DNA of 64,000 nucleotides from Sulfurimonas sp. (GCF_028713515.1 NZ_JAQTOD010000001.1:310001-374000), one strand, 5' to 3'; shown: positions 31,218 to 41,385, counted from the first letter of the stretch. Numbers and translations are program-made. Notes: a model not told the origin generated them from the sequence alone.

Positions 31218-31299
31218 ATTTTTCCTTTAGCTTAAATTTTTATTCCCAACTATTATAATTAAAACAACTTATGCTTGCCAAATAAAAAGCACAAAGCAA

Positions 31300-32670
31300 C
31301 TATTGATGTGTAATTAAAAATACTTCCGCAAACGCTTCCACCGCACGCTCTATCTCCTCCATCTCAAAGCCCCCGAATCCCATCCGTATCGCGTCCCATT
31401 CTCCCCCTGAGTGGTTCTTTGCAAAATAGAGTTTGATTCCCGCTTCTTCGGCCCTGTGTCGTAATAGATCAAGGTCGATGTCTGACGCGGGGCGGATATT
31501 GATCGATAGACCGCCACCCTCGCTCATTATAGTAATCGCATCGCCCAAATGTTTGATAAGGCTCTGTTTCATCAGATCGTGCTTCTTGCGGTTCAGGTTT
31601 CGCACCCGTCGCAGATGACGTTCCCAATGCCCCTCGTGCATGAACAGTGTCAGCGTTTTTTGTTCCATCAGAGAGACTCGTGCGAACGTACCGTGGAAGG
31701 CTCGGTAACGATTCATGAGAGGGCGGGGAAGTACGAGGTATCCGATGCGCAGTGCAGGGGAGAGGGCTTTTGCAAACGTACCTATGTAGATGACACGCTC
31801 GGCATCGTCAAGTCCTTGAAGTGAGGGGATGGGACGGGAGCGGTAGGTGAGTTCGCTGTCATAATCGTCTTCGATGATGTAGGCGTCGTTTTGGCGTGCC
31901 CATTTGAGTAGGCGTAGACGGTTGGCGACGGGCATGGAGGAACCTGTGGGGTATTGGTGTGAGGGGGTGATATAGACCACACATGCATCGGACTCGGCAA
32001 GCTCATCAATCATGAGTCCATTTTCATCTACACCTATAGGGGTAATATCATAGAGATGGTGTTCAAAAACTTTTCTGGCGATATGGTATCCGGGGTGTTC
32101 GATGGCAAAGTGCGGATGGGTCGGACGGAGTATATCGGCGATCATCCCCATCGCATCAATAAACGCACCACTCACTATAATCTGAGATGAGTCGCATCGC
32201 ACGCCGCGCAACTCTGTGAGATAACGCGCTATCTCTGCTCTCAGCGCAAATTCTCCCTGCGGATCGGGGTAGGTACCCATGTCGAGATTCTCATCGACGG
32301 CACGGTTAAAAAGGCGTTTGTAGAGTTTGAGAGGAAAAAGGTCGCGAGATAATCGGACAGGGTAGAAGTTGTATCGGTATGTCGGTGAGGGTTTGGAAGA
32401 GGTCTCGTCTTTGGTTATCATCCCAATAGGGTGAAAATCTGCATCTGCGACATAATAGCCGCTTTTGGGACGGCTCTCGATATACCCTTCGGCATAGAGC
32501 TGTGCGTAGGCGGATTCAACGGTATTTTTGCTAATCTTGTACTCTTGGGAGATTTTACGGATAGATGGGAGTTTGCTTCCAATGCTTAAGTCGGTGGTAA
32601 TATTGTGTTTGAGCGCTTTGTAGAGCTGAAGATGCAAAGGAATATCTGAAGTAGCGTCGAGAAGATACAT
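31300..32670 (-). CDS. MocR-type transcriptional regulator (GntR HTH + PLP aminotransferase domain)
   Basis: N-terminal GSKLPSIRKISQEYKISKNTVESAYAQLYAEGYIESRPKSGYYV; aminotransferase fold with YIGTFAKALSPALRIGYLV. Confidence 0.93.
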   Translation of the reverse strand: MYLLDATSDIPLHLQLYKALKHNITTDLSIGSKLPSIRKISQEYKISKNTVESAYAQLYAEGYIESRPKSGYYVADADFHPIGMITKDETSSKPSPTYRYNFYPVRLSRDLFPLKLYKRLFNRAVDENLDMGTYPDPQGEFALRAEIARYLTELRGVRCDSSQIIVSGAFIDAMGMIADILRPTHPHFAIEHPGYHIARKVFEHHLYDITPIGVDENGLMIDELAESDACVVYITPSHQYPTGSSMPVANRLRLLKWARQNDAYIIEDDYDSELTYRSRPIPSLQGLDDAERVIYIGTFAKALSPALRIGYLVLPRPLMNRYRAFHGTFARVSLMEQKTLTLFMHEGHWERHLRRVRNLNRKKHDLMKQSLIKHLGDAITIMSEGGGLSINIRPASDIDLDLLRHRAEEAGIKLYFAKNHSGGEWDAIRMGFGGFEMEEIERAVEAFAEVFLITHQ

Positions 32671-32674
32671 AAAC

Positions 32675-32705
32675 TGTCCCTATAGAATTGAAATATTTTG
32701 TCACT
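32675..32705. promoter_or_regulatory. Candidate MocR operator, direct repeats in divergent promoter
   Basis: TGTCCCT (32675-32681) and TGTCACT (32699-32705), 24 bp start to start. Confidence 0.35.
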
Positions 32706-32757
32706 TGTTAAGAGTATAAATAAGCGATATAGTATCACAAAAAATAAAAGGAAATAG

Positions 32758-33369
32758 ATGAGACGCTCAGAGTTTGAAGTGACTGACAAAAAAGAGATTG
32801 AATCGTTTTTAGGTGAGTGCGAATACGGCGTGCTCTCGCTCATTAGTGGAGATAATCCCTATGGTATAGCAGTGAATTTTGCTTATGAGGATGGAAAGTT
32901 TTATTTTCATGGTGCACTCCAAGGGCGAAAAGCTGAAGCGATTGGAGAAGATACCAAATGTTCGTTTACGGTTGTGAAACCTTATGCGTATATCCCCTCG
33001 TATTTTAGCGATACCCGTTCGGCATGTCCCGCGACACAATTTTTTGTTTCGGTCATTGCAGGTGGAATGGTGACACGTATTGATGATCTCGTGCAAAAAG
33101 CTTTCGGACTTACGGCACTAATGGAAAAAATGCAGCCAGAAGGTGGATATGAGCCGATTGATGCGGCAAATCCGATCTATACGAAAATGATGAGTAAAAC
33201 TGGAGTGTATGTGATAGAGCCTGATTTCATCACCCTCAAAGTCAAAGCAGGGCAAAATTTACCTAAAGTTCGCCATGATGCAATAATGGAGCAGATAAAA
33301 GGTCGAAATAGCGCTATCGATCACGAAACCATATCGCTTATAAAACATACTCAAATCAAGGAATTGTGA
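32758..33369 (+). CDS. Pyridoxamine 5'-phosphate oxidase family / NimA-like flavoprotein
   Basis: FLGECEYGVLSLISGDNPYGIAVNFAYEDGKFYFHGALQGRKAEAI. Confidence 0.85.
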   Translation: MRRSEFEVTDKKEIESFLGECEYGVLSLISGDNPYGIAVNFAYEDGKFYFHGALQGRKAEAIGEDTKCSFTVVKPYAYIPSYFSDTRSACPATQFFVSVIAGGMVTRIDDLVQKAFGLTALMEKMQPEGGYEPIDAANPIYTKMMSKTGVYVIEPDFITLKVKAGQNLPKVRHDAIMEQIKGRNSAIDHETISLIKHTQIKEL

Positions 33370-34124
33370 TGACAGCCGAAAACTTCAACCTCTCTAACTA
33401 CCTCTCCCGCATCGGATTTGAAGGTGAAGCTAATAATGATGTCGCAACGCTCACACAACTGATGCAGAGACAACTGCGCACAATCGTGTTTGAAAACACT
33501 GAGGTGCAAGCAGGGTGTATCCCATCATTGGTACCTGAGGACATCGTGGAAAAAGTGATCGTGAACCGTCGCGGAGGATACTGCTACGAGATCAACGGCG
33601 TGTTTGCGATGGCACTTACCGCTATAGGGTTCGAGTGGTATTTTGCGGGGGCTCGCTCGATGCTCTATCCGACCCGCCGTCCTAAAACGCACATGGTTCT
33701 AATCGTCCGAGTCGATGGATGCAATTATCTGTGCGATACGGGATTTGGCGGATACGCACTACGCGCTCCGATGGTGATCGAAGAGGGTGAAGCTGTTCAG
33801 GACGGCGATCGTTTTCGACTCGAAATACTTGATGCTGAGTATGTGCTCGGCGCGATGGTGCAGGGGGAGTGGCAGCGTCTGTACGGCTTTACCCTCCAAC
33901 CGCAGGAGTGGATTGAGTTTAGCCTCGCAAACTATTTCAACGCGACAAGCCCCGATACGATTTTCACGCAGAAAAAAATTGCCATCATGCAAACCCCTAA
34001 GGGGCGTAAAATCCTCGTGGATAACAAGCTAAAGCTGATTGAAGAGGGGAAACTGGAAGTTTTAGAGGTTGATTACGAGACGGCTCTAAAAGAATATTTT
34101 GGATTAGAGCCTTTTAAAAAATAA
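33366..34124 (+). CDS. Arylamine N-acetyltransferase
   Basis: NRRGGYCYEINGVFAMAL catalytic Cys motif, TRRPKTHMVLIV His, CDTGFGGYALRAP Asp. Confidence 0.92.
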   Translation: MMTAENFNLSNYLSRIGFEGEANNDVATLTQLMQRQLRTIVFENTEVQAGCIPSLVPEDIVEKVIVNRRGGYCYEINGVFAMALTAIGFEWYFAGARSMLYPTRRPKTHMVLIVRVDGCNYLCDTGFGGYALRAPMVIEEGEAVQDGDRFRLEILDAEYVLGAMVQGEWQRLYGFTLQPQEWIEFSLANYFNATSPDTIFTQKKIAIMQTPKGRKILVDNKLKLIEEGKLEVLEVDYETALKEYFGLEPFKK

Positions 34125-34254
34125 TTACTACATAAAAGGAAAATAAGCTATATTTATCATTTCACTTACATTAAACTTCTAGAAAAACAGTTGTCAGGTA
34201 ATATTTATAGCTACGCTTTTTTGCAAAAATAAAAACAGCTAAAACAGTAAAACT

Positions 34255-34851
34255 CTACCCCTGTGTTTTTATCCAATAGTCAGCGTGTTGCTGCTCTTTT
34301 TTGATTGTGGTTGTGTTGCCATGCCCTGGATAGATGATTTTGTCGTACGCTATCTCTTTAAATTTTCTTAGACTCTCTTTCATATCTTGTGGGCTTGAGT
34401 ATGGAAAATCAGTTCGTCCAATAGAGCTATCAAATATAAAATCCCCACTAAACATAGCGTCGCCAATTTCGATAGTAGAACACCCAGGACAGTGTCCAGG
34501 GAAATGTCTAAATTTTACCTTTACGCCATCGAAATCAAACTCTTCATCACCGTTTACTTCAACATCAGGTTTTGATGGCGGTAAGTCTGGCATCCAGCTA
34601 CTCTCACCAAGCAACATAACATCACCTTTTGGTGTGTAGAGTGGGATTTTTAGTTTCTCTTGAAGTTCGGCGTTGCTCCACACATGATCAAAATGTCCAT
34701 GTGTGTTTAGTATAGCAACTGGATTTGTTACATTCGCAAGAACCCATGGAGTTGCATCAACACCCGGATCGATGATAAAATCTTTCCCATCAATACTAAC
34801 TATATAGCAGTTGGTTTGATAAACACCCATTGGCCTAACTTGTATCTTCAT
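34255..34851 (-). CDS. MBL-fold metallohydrolase (glyoxalase II-like)
   Basis: THGHFDHVW, HFPGHCPGCSTIEIGDAMFSGDFIF, YPGHGNTTTI. Confidence 0.9.
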   Translation of the reverse strand: MKIQVRPMGVYQTNCYIVSIDGKDFIIDPGVDATPWVLANVTNPVAILNTHGHFDHVWSNAELQEKLKIPLYTPKGDVMLLGESSWMPDLPPSKPDVEVNGDEEFDFDGVKVKFRHFPGHCPGCSTIEIGDAMFSGDFIFDSSIGRTDFPYSSPQDMKESLRKFKEIAYDKIIYPGHGNTTTIKKEQQHADYWIKTQG

Positions 34852-34968
34852 GTTGTTACTCTTTGAATTATTTTTTTGAAATTGTAACGAAAGAATAGAA
34901 ATGTGACAGTTTGTAGGTTACCATTTTTTGATATAATATTTTTTGTTAAAGTTTTATAAAGGTTTGAG

Positions 34969-35775
34969 ATGAAAAAGTATGAGCAGATTACAATTTATCT
35001 GCAACATTTTTTAGATAATGAAGTTCGTAAAACAGGGATAAATAGGGTGGTTCTTGGGCTTAGTGGCGGGATTGACTCTGCTGTTGTGGCAGTTCTTGCA
35101 AAAAGAGTTTTTGATAGTGATCTGCTTTGTGTAAAGATGCCATCGCACTACTCTTCAGCTTCCTCTTTAAGTGATGCCGATGAGTTTTGCGCTGATTTTG
35201 GTATAAATGCAATTACTGCTTCAATAGAGCCGATGTTAAGGGCTTACGAAGAGCTAAACCCTGATATGAATAATCTAAGAAAAGGCAACTTATCTGCACG
35301 TCTCAGAATGACAACACTTTTTGATATCTCAGCGAGAGAGAACGCTTTGGTTTTAGGTACAAGCAATAAAAGTGAGCTTCTTTTGGGATATGGAACGCTT
35401 TATGGAGATTTGGCGAGTGCCTTAAATCCAATAGGTGATTTGTATAAGAGTGAAGTGTATGAGTTGGCGGAGTATTTGGGTGTAACAAAGAGTATTATAA
35501 ATAAGGCTCCATCAGCTGATTTGTGGGATGGACAGAGCGATGAAGCTGATTTGGGCTACTCATATGCTAAACTAGACGAAGCAATGAAGCTTTTTGTTGA
35601 AGATAGAGTAAATAGAGATGAGATGATAAAAAAAGGGTTCGATAAAGAGATGTTGGATATGATTATCACAAGAATTTTTCGTAATCAATTTAAAAGAAAA
35701 ATGCCATTAATTGCAAAGCTTACATCAAGAACAATTAATCATGATTTTAACTATCCGCGAGATATAACACTATAA
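34969..35775 (+). CDS. nadE: NAD+ synthase (ammonia-dependent)
   Basis: LGLSGGIDSAVVAVLA, GTSNKSELLLGYGTLYGD, PSADLWDGQSDEADLGYSY. Confidence 0.95.
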   Translation: MKKYEQITIYLQHFLDNEVRKTGINRVVLGLSGGIDSAVVAVLAKRVFDSDLLCVKMPSHYSSASSLSDADEFCADFGINAITASIEPMLRAYEELNPDMNNLRKGNLSARLRMTTLFDISARENALVLGTSNKSELLLGYGTLYGDLASALNPIGDLYKSEVYELAEYLGVTKSIINKAPSADLWDGQSDEADLGYSYAKLDEAMKLFVEDRVNRDEMIKKGFDKEMLDMIITRIFRNQFKRKMPLIAKLTSRTINHDFNYPRDITL

Positions 35776-35786
35776 GGATTCAAAAA

Positions 35787-36908
35787 ATGAAAATTCCATT
35801 TTATAAGTATGAGAGTAGTCGAGATGCACACTCAAATGTAAGTGATGTCTTAGATGATGAAGATATAAATCAAGTTGATGAGCTAGAGTCCGAGTTTCTG
35901 TCATATATTGGCGCAGACTTTGCTCTTGCAACTTCTAGCGGTACAGCAGCACTTCATTTAGCAATGTTAGCACTTGATCTAAAGAGAGGCGATAAAGTAG
36001 TCTGTTCTGTAAATGCTCACCCAAGTGTTGCTGAAGTTGTTCGCCATTTTGATGCCGAGCCCGTTTTTATAGATATAGACTCTGATACATACAATATTGA
36101 TCTTGATAAACTAGAGAGCTATCTTGAAGACAATAGAGCGAAGAAGTTAAAAGCTGTTATTGTTACACATATTGCTGGACAGTGCGTTGATTTGGACAGG
36201 CTCTATAGAATGGGTACTGTTTATGATGTAAAAATTGTTGAAGATGCAAGCGAAGCTTTTGGTGCGACTTATAAAGGCAAAAAAATTGGCTCAACGGGTG
36301 CTGATATTGTATGTTTTAACTTCTCTCCATATCTAAAAAAAGATATCTGTAGTGGAGGCATGATTGTCTCAGGTTCACAAGAGATAATAGAGCGAGCAAA
36401 ACTTTTAAGTTCACATGCAATGCAGGTCAACAGCGATGCTCTCGAATATATTTATGATGTAACGGATATTGGCTTTGACTACTCTATGAGTCAGCTTGAT
36501 GCAGCATATATAAGATCTAAACTAAAAGAGCAGGATAAAAATCTAAAACGAGTTAAAGAGATTGCCCAGATGTATAATGAAGCGTTAAAATCTGTTGAAC
36601 ATATAGCTATTCCAGCGGTAATAAGTGATGAGCATCCATACTCTCTTTATATAATTAAAGTTGATAAAAATAGAGACTCTTTTGCACTAGAACTTAAAAA
36701 AGGAGGAGTAGAAGTAGGGCTTCACTATATTCCACTTCACTTTTTGTCATACTACAAGACAAAATATTCACTAAAAATAAATAGTTTTCCAACAGCACTA
36801 AGAGTATTTCAGCAAGTAATGTCACTTCCTATTTATGCAAAGATGCAAGACAAGGATGTTAAGTTTGTGATTGAGACGATTAAGTCTATTTCGCACACAA
36901 GAGTTTAA
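35787..36908 (+). CDS. DegT/DnrJ/EryC1/StrS aminotransferase
   Basis: TSSGTAALHLAMLALDLKRGDKV, EDASEAFGATYKGKKIGSTGADIVCFNFSPYLKK. Confidence 0.9.
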   Translation: MKIPFYKYESSRDAHSNVSDVLDDEDINQVDELESEFLSYIGADFALATSSGTAALHLAMLALDLKRGDKVVCSVNAHPSVAEVVRHFDAEPVFIDIDSDTYNIDLDKLESYLEDNRAKKLKAVIVTHIAGQCVDLDRLYRMGTVYDVKIVEDASEAFGATYKGKKIGSTGADIVCFNFSPYLKKDICSGGMIVSGSQEIIERAKLLSSHAMQVNSDALEYIYDVTDIGFDYSMSQLDAAYIRSKLKEQDKNLKRVKEIAQMYNEALKSVEHIAIPAVISDEHPYSLYIIKVDKNRDSFALELKKGGVEVGLHYIPLHFLSYYKTKYSLKINSFPTALRVFQQVMSLPIYAKMQDKDVKFVIETIKSISHTRV

Positions 36909-36919
36909 AAAGTTCTGCG

Positions 36920-37825
36920 TTGAAAAAAAAGATAGTTTTTTGGGTTGAAGAGTATTTCTATGACCCAAATCTATTTCAAAAATCCCTTTCTATTTTATTT
37001 CTACCACTTAGTTTTATTTACTGTTTTATTGTCTATTTGAAATACAAAATGAGCAAACCATATGATTTTGGCATTGATATTGTTAGTGTTGGAAATCTTA
37101 GCGTTGGTGGAAGTGGAAAAACTCCGCTTGTAACCGCACTTGCGCAGCATTATGAGAATTCCGCTGTTGTTTTAAGAGGTTATGGACGAGCAAGCAGAGG
37201 CTTAGTTGTAGTAAAAAACAGTAATGAAGTTTTGTGTAATGTTGATGTGAGTGGCGATGAAGCGATGATTTATGCGCAAAAAATTCCACATGCAATAGTT
37301 ATAGTAAGTGAAAATAGAGCAGAGGGCATCTTAAGAGCTAAAGAGTTGGGTGCAAAAATAATTTTTTTGGACGATGGATACTCAAAACACAACATTAAAA
37401 AGTTGGACTTTTTGATTGATGTTGATAGCGTAAATAGCTCCTGTATTCCATCTGGACCTATTAGAGAGAGGCTTTGGTCAAAAAAAGAGGCAGTGATACT
37501 TAAAGAGCAGATAGATTTTAAAAGAGTAGTGGAGCTTAAAAATAAAAGTGATAAAATGTCGCTAGTAACTGCTATAGCAAAACCTGGCAGGCTTGATTCA
37601 TTTTTGCCAGAAGTGCTTAGTAAAAACTACTTTGAAGATCATCACTTATTTACAAAAAGTGAGCTAGAGGATATTTTAAGGCGAGATGGCGCTGATTCTA
37701 TACTTTTAACATATAAAGATTATGTAAAAGTGGAGTCGTTTGCCCTTCCAATATCTCTTTTGGATTTACATGTGGAAGTAGATGAGAGAGTTTTTAATAT
37801 TATTAATGATTATAGGAGAAAATAG
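36920..37825 (+). CDS. lpxK: Tetraacyldisaccharide 4'-kinase
   Basis: SVGNLSVGGSGKTPLVTALA, VVLRGYGRASRG, IIFLDDGYSKHNIKK, LPSGPIRE-like. Confidence 0.92.
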   Translation: MKKKIVFWVEEYFYDPNLFQKSLSILFLPLSFIYCFIVYLKYKMSKPYDFGIDIVSVGNLSVGGSGKTPLVTALAQHYENSAVVLRGYGRASRGLVVVKNSNEVLCNVDVSGDEAMIYAQKIPHAIVIVSENRAEGILRAKELGAKIIFLDDGYSKHNIKKLDFLIDVDSVNSSCIPSGPIRERLWSKKEAVILKEQIDFKRVVELKNKSDKMSLVTAIAKPGRLDSFLPEVLSKNYFEDHHLFTKSELEDILRRDGADSILLTYKDYVKVESFALPISLLDLHVEVDERVFNIINDYRRK

Positions 37826-38676
37826 TGCAAAAAAAGATAGAAACAGTAAAAACGCTACTGGATGCATTGCCGTTTATACAAGAGTTTAGAGATGAGATTA
37901 TTGTTGTTAAATATGGTGGTTCCGCCCAAGAATCCCCACAACTAAAAGAGAGATTTGCAAGAGATATTTTACTTATGTACCTTGTTGGTATTAAGCCTGT
38001 TATTGTTCATGGAGGCGGAAGACAGATTAATGAGATGCTTGAAGCTTTACATATTGAGTCAAAATTTATAGATGGACAGAGAGTTACTTCAAAAGAAGTT
38101 ATGCGTATTGTTGAGATGGTTTTGAGTGGTGAGATTAATAAAGAGATAGCTTCGCTTTTAAACTCTCATGGCGCAAAAGCTATAGGCATCAGCGGAAAAG
38201 ATGCTCATTTTATTACAGCAAAATCAAAAGAGTTTGCAAAATGGGGATTCACAGGAAATATTACAAGCGTAAAACCTGAAGTTATTTTAAACCTTATCGC
38301 AGAGAAATTTATACCAGTTATTGCGCCAATAGCCGCTGGCGAAGAGATGGGACATCCTGGTTTTAACATTAATGCAGACCTTTGCGCATCATTTGTTGCA
38401 AAAGCAATTGGAGCAAATAAAATCATATTTTTAACAGATACAGCAGGTGTGCTAAATAATAATAAAGAGCTATTGAGCACCCTTACAAAGGCTGAGGTTG
38501 AGGCACTAAAGGCAGATGGAACTATCCATGGCGGAATGGTTCCAAAGGTTGATGCATGTTTAGAAGCAATTGATGGTGGAGTTCATAAGGCACACATAAT
38601 AGACGGAAGATTAGAGCACTCGATGTTGTTAGAGTTGTTTACTTCAGAAGGCATAGGTACGCAGATAGTTGTGTGA
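37825..38676 (+). CDS. argB: Acetylglutamate kinase
   Basis: VVKYGGSAQ, VIVHGGGRQINEML, INADLCASFVAKAIGANKIIFLTDTAGVL. Confidence 0.96.
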   Translation: MQKKIETVKTLLDALPFIQEFRDEIIVVKYGGSAQESPQLKERFARDILLMYLVGIKPVIVHGGGRQINEMLEALHIESKFIDGQRVTSKEVMRIVEMVLSGEINKEIASLLNSHGAKAIGISGKDAHFITAKSKEFAKWGFTGNITSVKPEVILNLIAEKFIPVIAPIAAGEEMGHPGFNINADLCASFVAKAIGANKIIFLTDTAGVLNNNKELLSTLTKAEVEALKADGTIHGGMVPKVDACLEAIDGGVHKAHIIDGRLEHSMLLELFTSEGIGTQIVV

Positions 38677-38880
38677 TTTAGTTTTGTACGCAAATATTTT
38701 TAATCTAAACATATAGACATAGTAATTATTTATATGCTTGTATGCCAGCTATTAATAATAAATTAAAAATTTATTAATTTATTGTTTAATTATTACCGGT
38801 ACATAAAAATTAAGTATTTTAATACTAATATCTTCATCGTATACAAATTACATAATAAATGAATACGAGAAGGAGAGTCA

Positions 38881-40221
38881 ATGAATAGACGAGACGCATT
38901 AAAGTTTGTCGGTATATCTGTAGCGACAACTGCAGTTTTAGGAAATGAAGCTAGCTTAAAAAATGATTTATCCAACACAAATGGTGTTGTCCCCGTTGCA
39001 AAGCTTCCAAAAAACGGTAAAGGTCCACGGATTGTGGTTATTGGTGGAGGATGGTCTGGACTATCTGTAGCAAAAAGATTAAAGCAGTATGTGCCTGACG
39101 CGGATGTTGTTATGGTAGAGCAAAGAACATCTTTTGTCTCTTGCCCAATCAGCAACCTTTGGTTGGTAGGTGGTGTTGAGCTAGAGTTTCTTTCGCATAG
39201 TTTTTTAGATGCAGCCAACAATAATGGATATACATACTTTAACGCATCTGTTTATGATATTGACAGAAAAAAACGCACAGTCTATACAAATCAAGGTTCT
39301 GTAGATTATGAGTACCTTGTTATAGCGTCTGGGATTGACTATGATTACAGTAGATGGACAAAAGGTGACGCAACACTTGAGTATGAGCTAAGGACAAAAT
39401 ATCCCGCAGGATTTCAAAATCATGGAGAGCACGAAACAATAAAAGGAAAAATAAAAAACTTCAAAGGTGGGAATTTTATACTAACAGTTCCAGGTGGAAA
39501 CTACAGATGTCTACCTGCTCCTTACGAGAGGGCTTGTCTTATTGCTGATTATATGAAAAAGAATAAGATTAAGGGCAAAGTAATTGTAATGGATGAGAAT
39601 CCTGAGATTACCATAAAAGCAAAAGGATTCCACTCTGCATTTAGTGAAATGTATAAGGATTATATTACTTATATGCCTGGCACTGTTATTGAGGAGTTTG
39701 ACTTGAAGAACAAAAAAGTTACTACTGACTTTGGTGATGATATCTCATTTTCAGATGCTGCTTTTTATCCGCGTGTTAGAGGTAGTAAGCTTCTAGAGAT
39801 AGCAGGTATTGCTAAGGATGGAATCAATAAAGGTGAGGCAAATATCGATCAAATTACTTATCAAGTCATAGGGGATGACCGTGTCTTTTGCTCTGGAGAT
39901 TTGAGACCTATGACATTTAGTAAATCAGGAAATACAGCAAATACAGAAGGGCACAATGTTGCAAGAAGTATTGCTAGTAGAATCTTAGGCACAAAATATA
40001 TATGGGAATCCCCACATACTAGATGCTACTCGGTAGTTGCACTTAAGCCAGCCCGTGCAATATTTGTAAACACTGACTATAAGTGGAATGATTCTGATAA
40101 AACTTTTACATTCTTTAATGCTGCAACCATGGAAGATTGGCGTGTAAAAGCTGGAGTTGACGCAGGAAAAGCCCTTATTGGATGGGGAAGTAATCTATAC
40201 CAAGATATGTTTTATAAATAA
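38881..40221 (+). CDS. FAD/NAD(P)-dependent oxidoreductase, flavocytochrome c sulfide dehydrogenase flavoprotein-like (FccB/SoxF)
   Basis: Tat-like MNRRDALKFVGIS, RIVVIGGGWSGLSVAKRLKQ, GGNYRCLPAPYERACLIADYMK. Confidence 0.85.
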   Translation: MNRRDALKFVGISVATTAVLGNEASLKNDLSNTNGVVPVAKLPKNGKGPRIVVIGGGWSGLSVAKRLKQYVPDADVVMVEQRTSFVSCPISNLWLVGGVELEFLSHSFLDAANNNGYTYFNASVYDIDRKKRTVYTNQGSVDYEYLVIASGIDYDYSRWTKGDATLEYELRTKYPAGFQNHGEHETIKGKIKNFKGGNFILTVPGGNYRCLPAPYERACLIADYMKKNKIKGKVIVMDENPEITIKAKGFHSAFSEMYKDYITYMPGTVIEEFDLKNKKVTTDFGDDISFSDAAFYPRVRGSKLLEIAGIAKDGINKGEANIDQITYQVIGDDRVFCSGDLRPMTFSKSGNTANTEGHNVARSIASRILGTKYIWESPHTRCYSVVALKPARAIFVNTDYKWNDSDKTFTFFNAATMEDWRVKAGVDAGKALIGWGSNLYQDMFYK

Positions 40222-41385
40222 TCACAAAACAGTAGATATACAGATTTTACTCCTTGCCATTTTGTAAAAGAGCTTCTCACTTGAGAGCTCTTTTGGTATT
40301 TTTTTGGACTCTAAAATTTCTTCACATAAGAGTTTTGCAAGCAGAGGGGCTACTACAAAACCTCTTGAGCCAAGCGCATTTATGATATAAAGATTTGGAA
40401 AGTACTCTAACATTTGTGGTGGAATTTTTGTACCGTTTTGAATAGACGGATACTTTTTTATAGATTTTTCATAATCAATGACTTTACCAATAACTGGAAA
40501 ATAACTCTTGATTGTTGCTCTTGCACCTTTATAAATATTAACCACTTCTAAATTATCAAGTTTTATAAGTTCGTCGGCAAGAGAGAGAAGAGTCTCTACC
40601 TGCTCTTGCTGACTATTTGGATTAAAGCTACATTTGTCACAAGTTGTTAAACACTCCATTTCTGTGGTATCGTGTCTCTCTTTTGTGGCTCCAATAGCAA
40701 CGGTTTCATCGTTTTTATTTGTTGAAATAGAGATAGATTTATGTATATTAAATGGTATTTTTGTAGTTGTTTTAACATCTATTTTAACTCCAAAAATTGG
40801 AGATATTTTTATATATGGAATCGAGACTAAAGATTTAATTGCTCCTTGAGCCAAGACAATACTATCTGCTTTTATATCTTCCAAGTTGTAGCAATTTCCA
40901 TCATGAAATAACTCTTTAATATCTTTATTATAAAAATCACAACCCTCTATTAGTTTTGTGCAAACTTTGAGAGGGTCTAAAATTGCCGCATTTTCATAAA
41001 AGTACCCATCTATTTTAGTAAAATTTTCAGATATTTTTTGTAGTTCATCGGTCGAGATATATCTATTTTTTATGTTATTAGTTTGTAATTTATCATCGCT
41101 AAAGTTGTCGTTTGTGACTCTTAGAACCCCATTTTTTTTGATTGATTCTGGAGAGAGCTTCTCATAAAAGTTTAATGAAAATTCTAAAGAGTTGTTTACG
41201 AAAGTATTGTATAAATTTTCTTTTCCAGGAAGTGGGGATAAAAATGCTCCAGCTGCTCCGCTTGCACCTTTTGCTATGCCCTCATTATCGACAATCGCAA
41301 CTTTTTTACCATTTTTTTTAAAACGGTATGCCATATTGCATCCAGCACTTCCGGCACCGATGATGAGATAATCATATTTTTTCAT
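40222..41385 (-). CDS. FAD-dependent oxidoreductase (DAO family, MnmC C-terminal-like)
   Basis: YLIIGAGSAGCNMAYRFKKNG, GASGAAGAFLSPLPGKEN, ALGSRGFVVAPLLAKLL. Confidence 0.75.
   Translation of the reverse strand: MKKYDYLIIGAGSAGCNMAYRFKKNGKKVAIVDNEGIAKGASGAAGAFLSPLPGKENLYNTFVNNSLEFSLNFYEKLSPESIKKNGVLRVTNDNFSDDKLQTNNIKNRYISTDELQKISENFTKIDGYFYENAAILDPLKVCTKLIEGCDFYNKDIKELFHDGNCYNLEDIKADSIVLAQGAIKSLVSIPYIKISPIFGVKIDVKTTTKIPFNIHKSISISTNKNDETVAIGATKERHDTTEMECLTTCDKCSFNPNSQQEQVETLLSLADELIKLDNLEVVNIYKGARATIKSYFPVIGKVIDYEKSIKKYPSIQNGTKIPPQMLEYFPNLYIINALGSRGFVVAPLLAKLLCEEILESKKIPKELSSEKLFYKMARSKICISTVL

Noticed and set aside
38750-38870. AT-rich palindromes upstream of the FccB-like gene (ATAAATT/AATTTAT, AGTATT/AATACT)
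   Set aside because: Arms of 6-7 bp in very AT-rich DNA are expected by chance
38793-39221. 142-aa minus ORF over the FccB-like start
   Set aside because: Antisense to a strong CDS; no RBS or family signal
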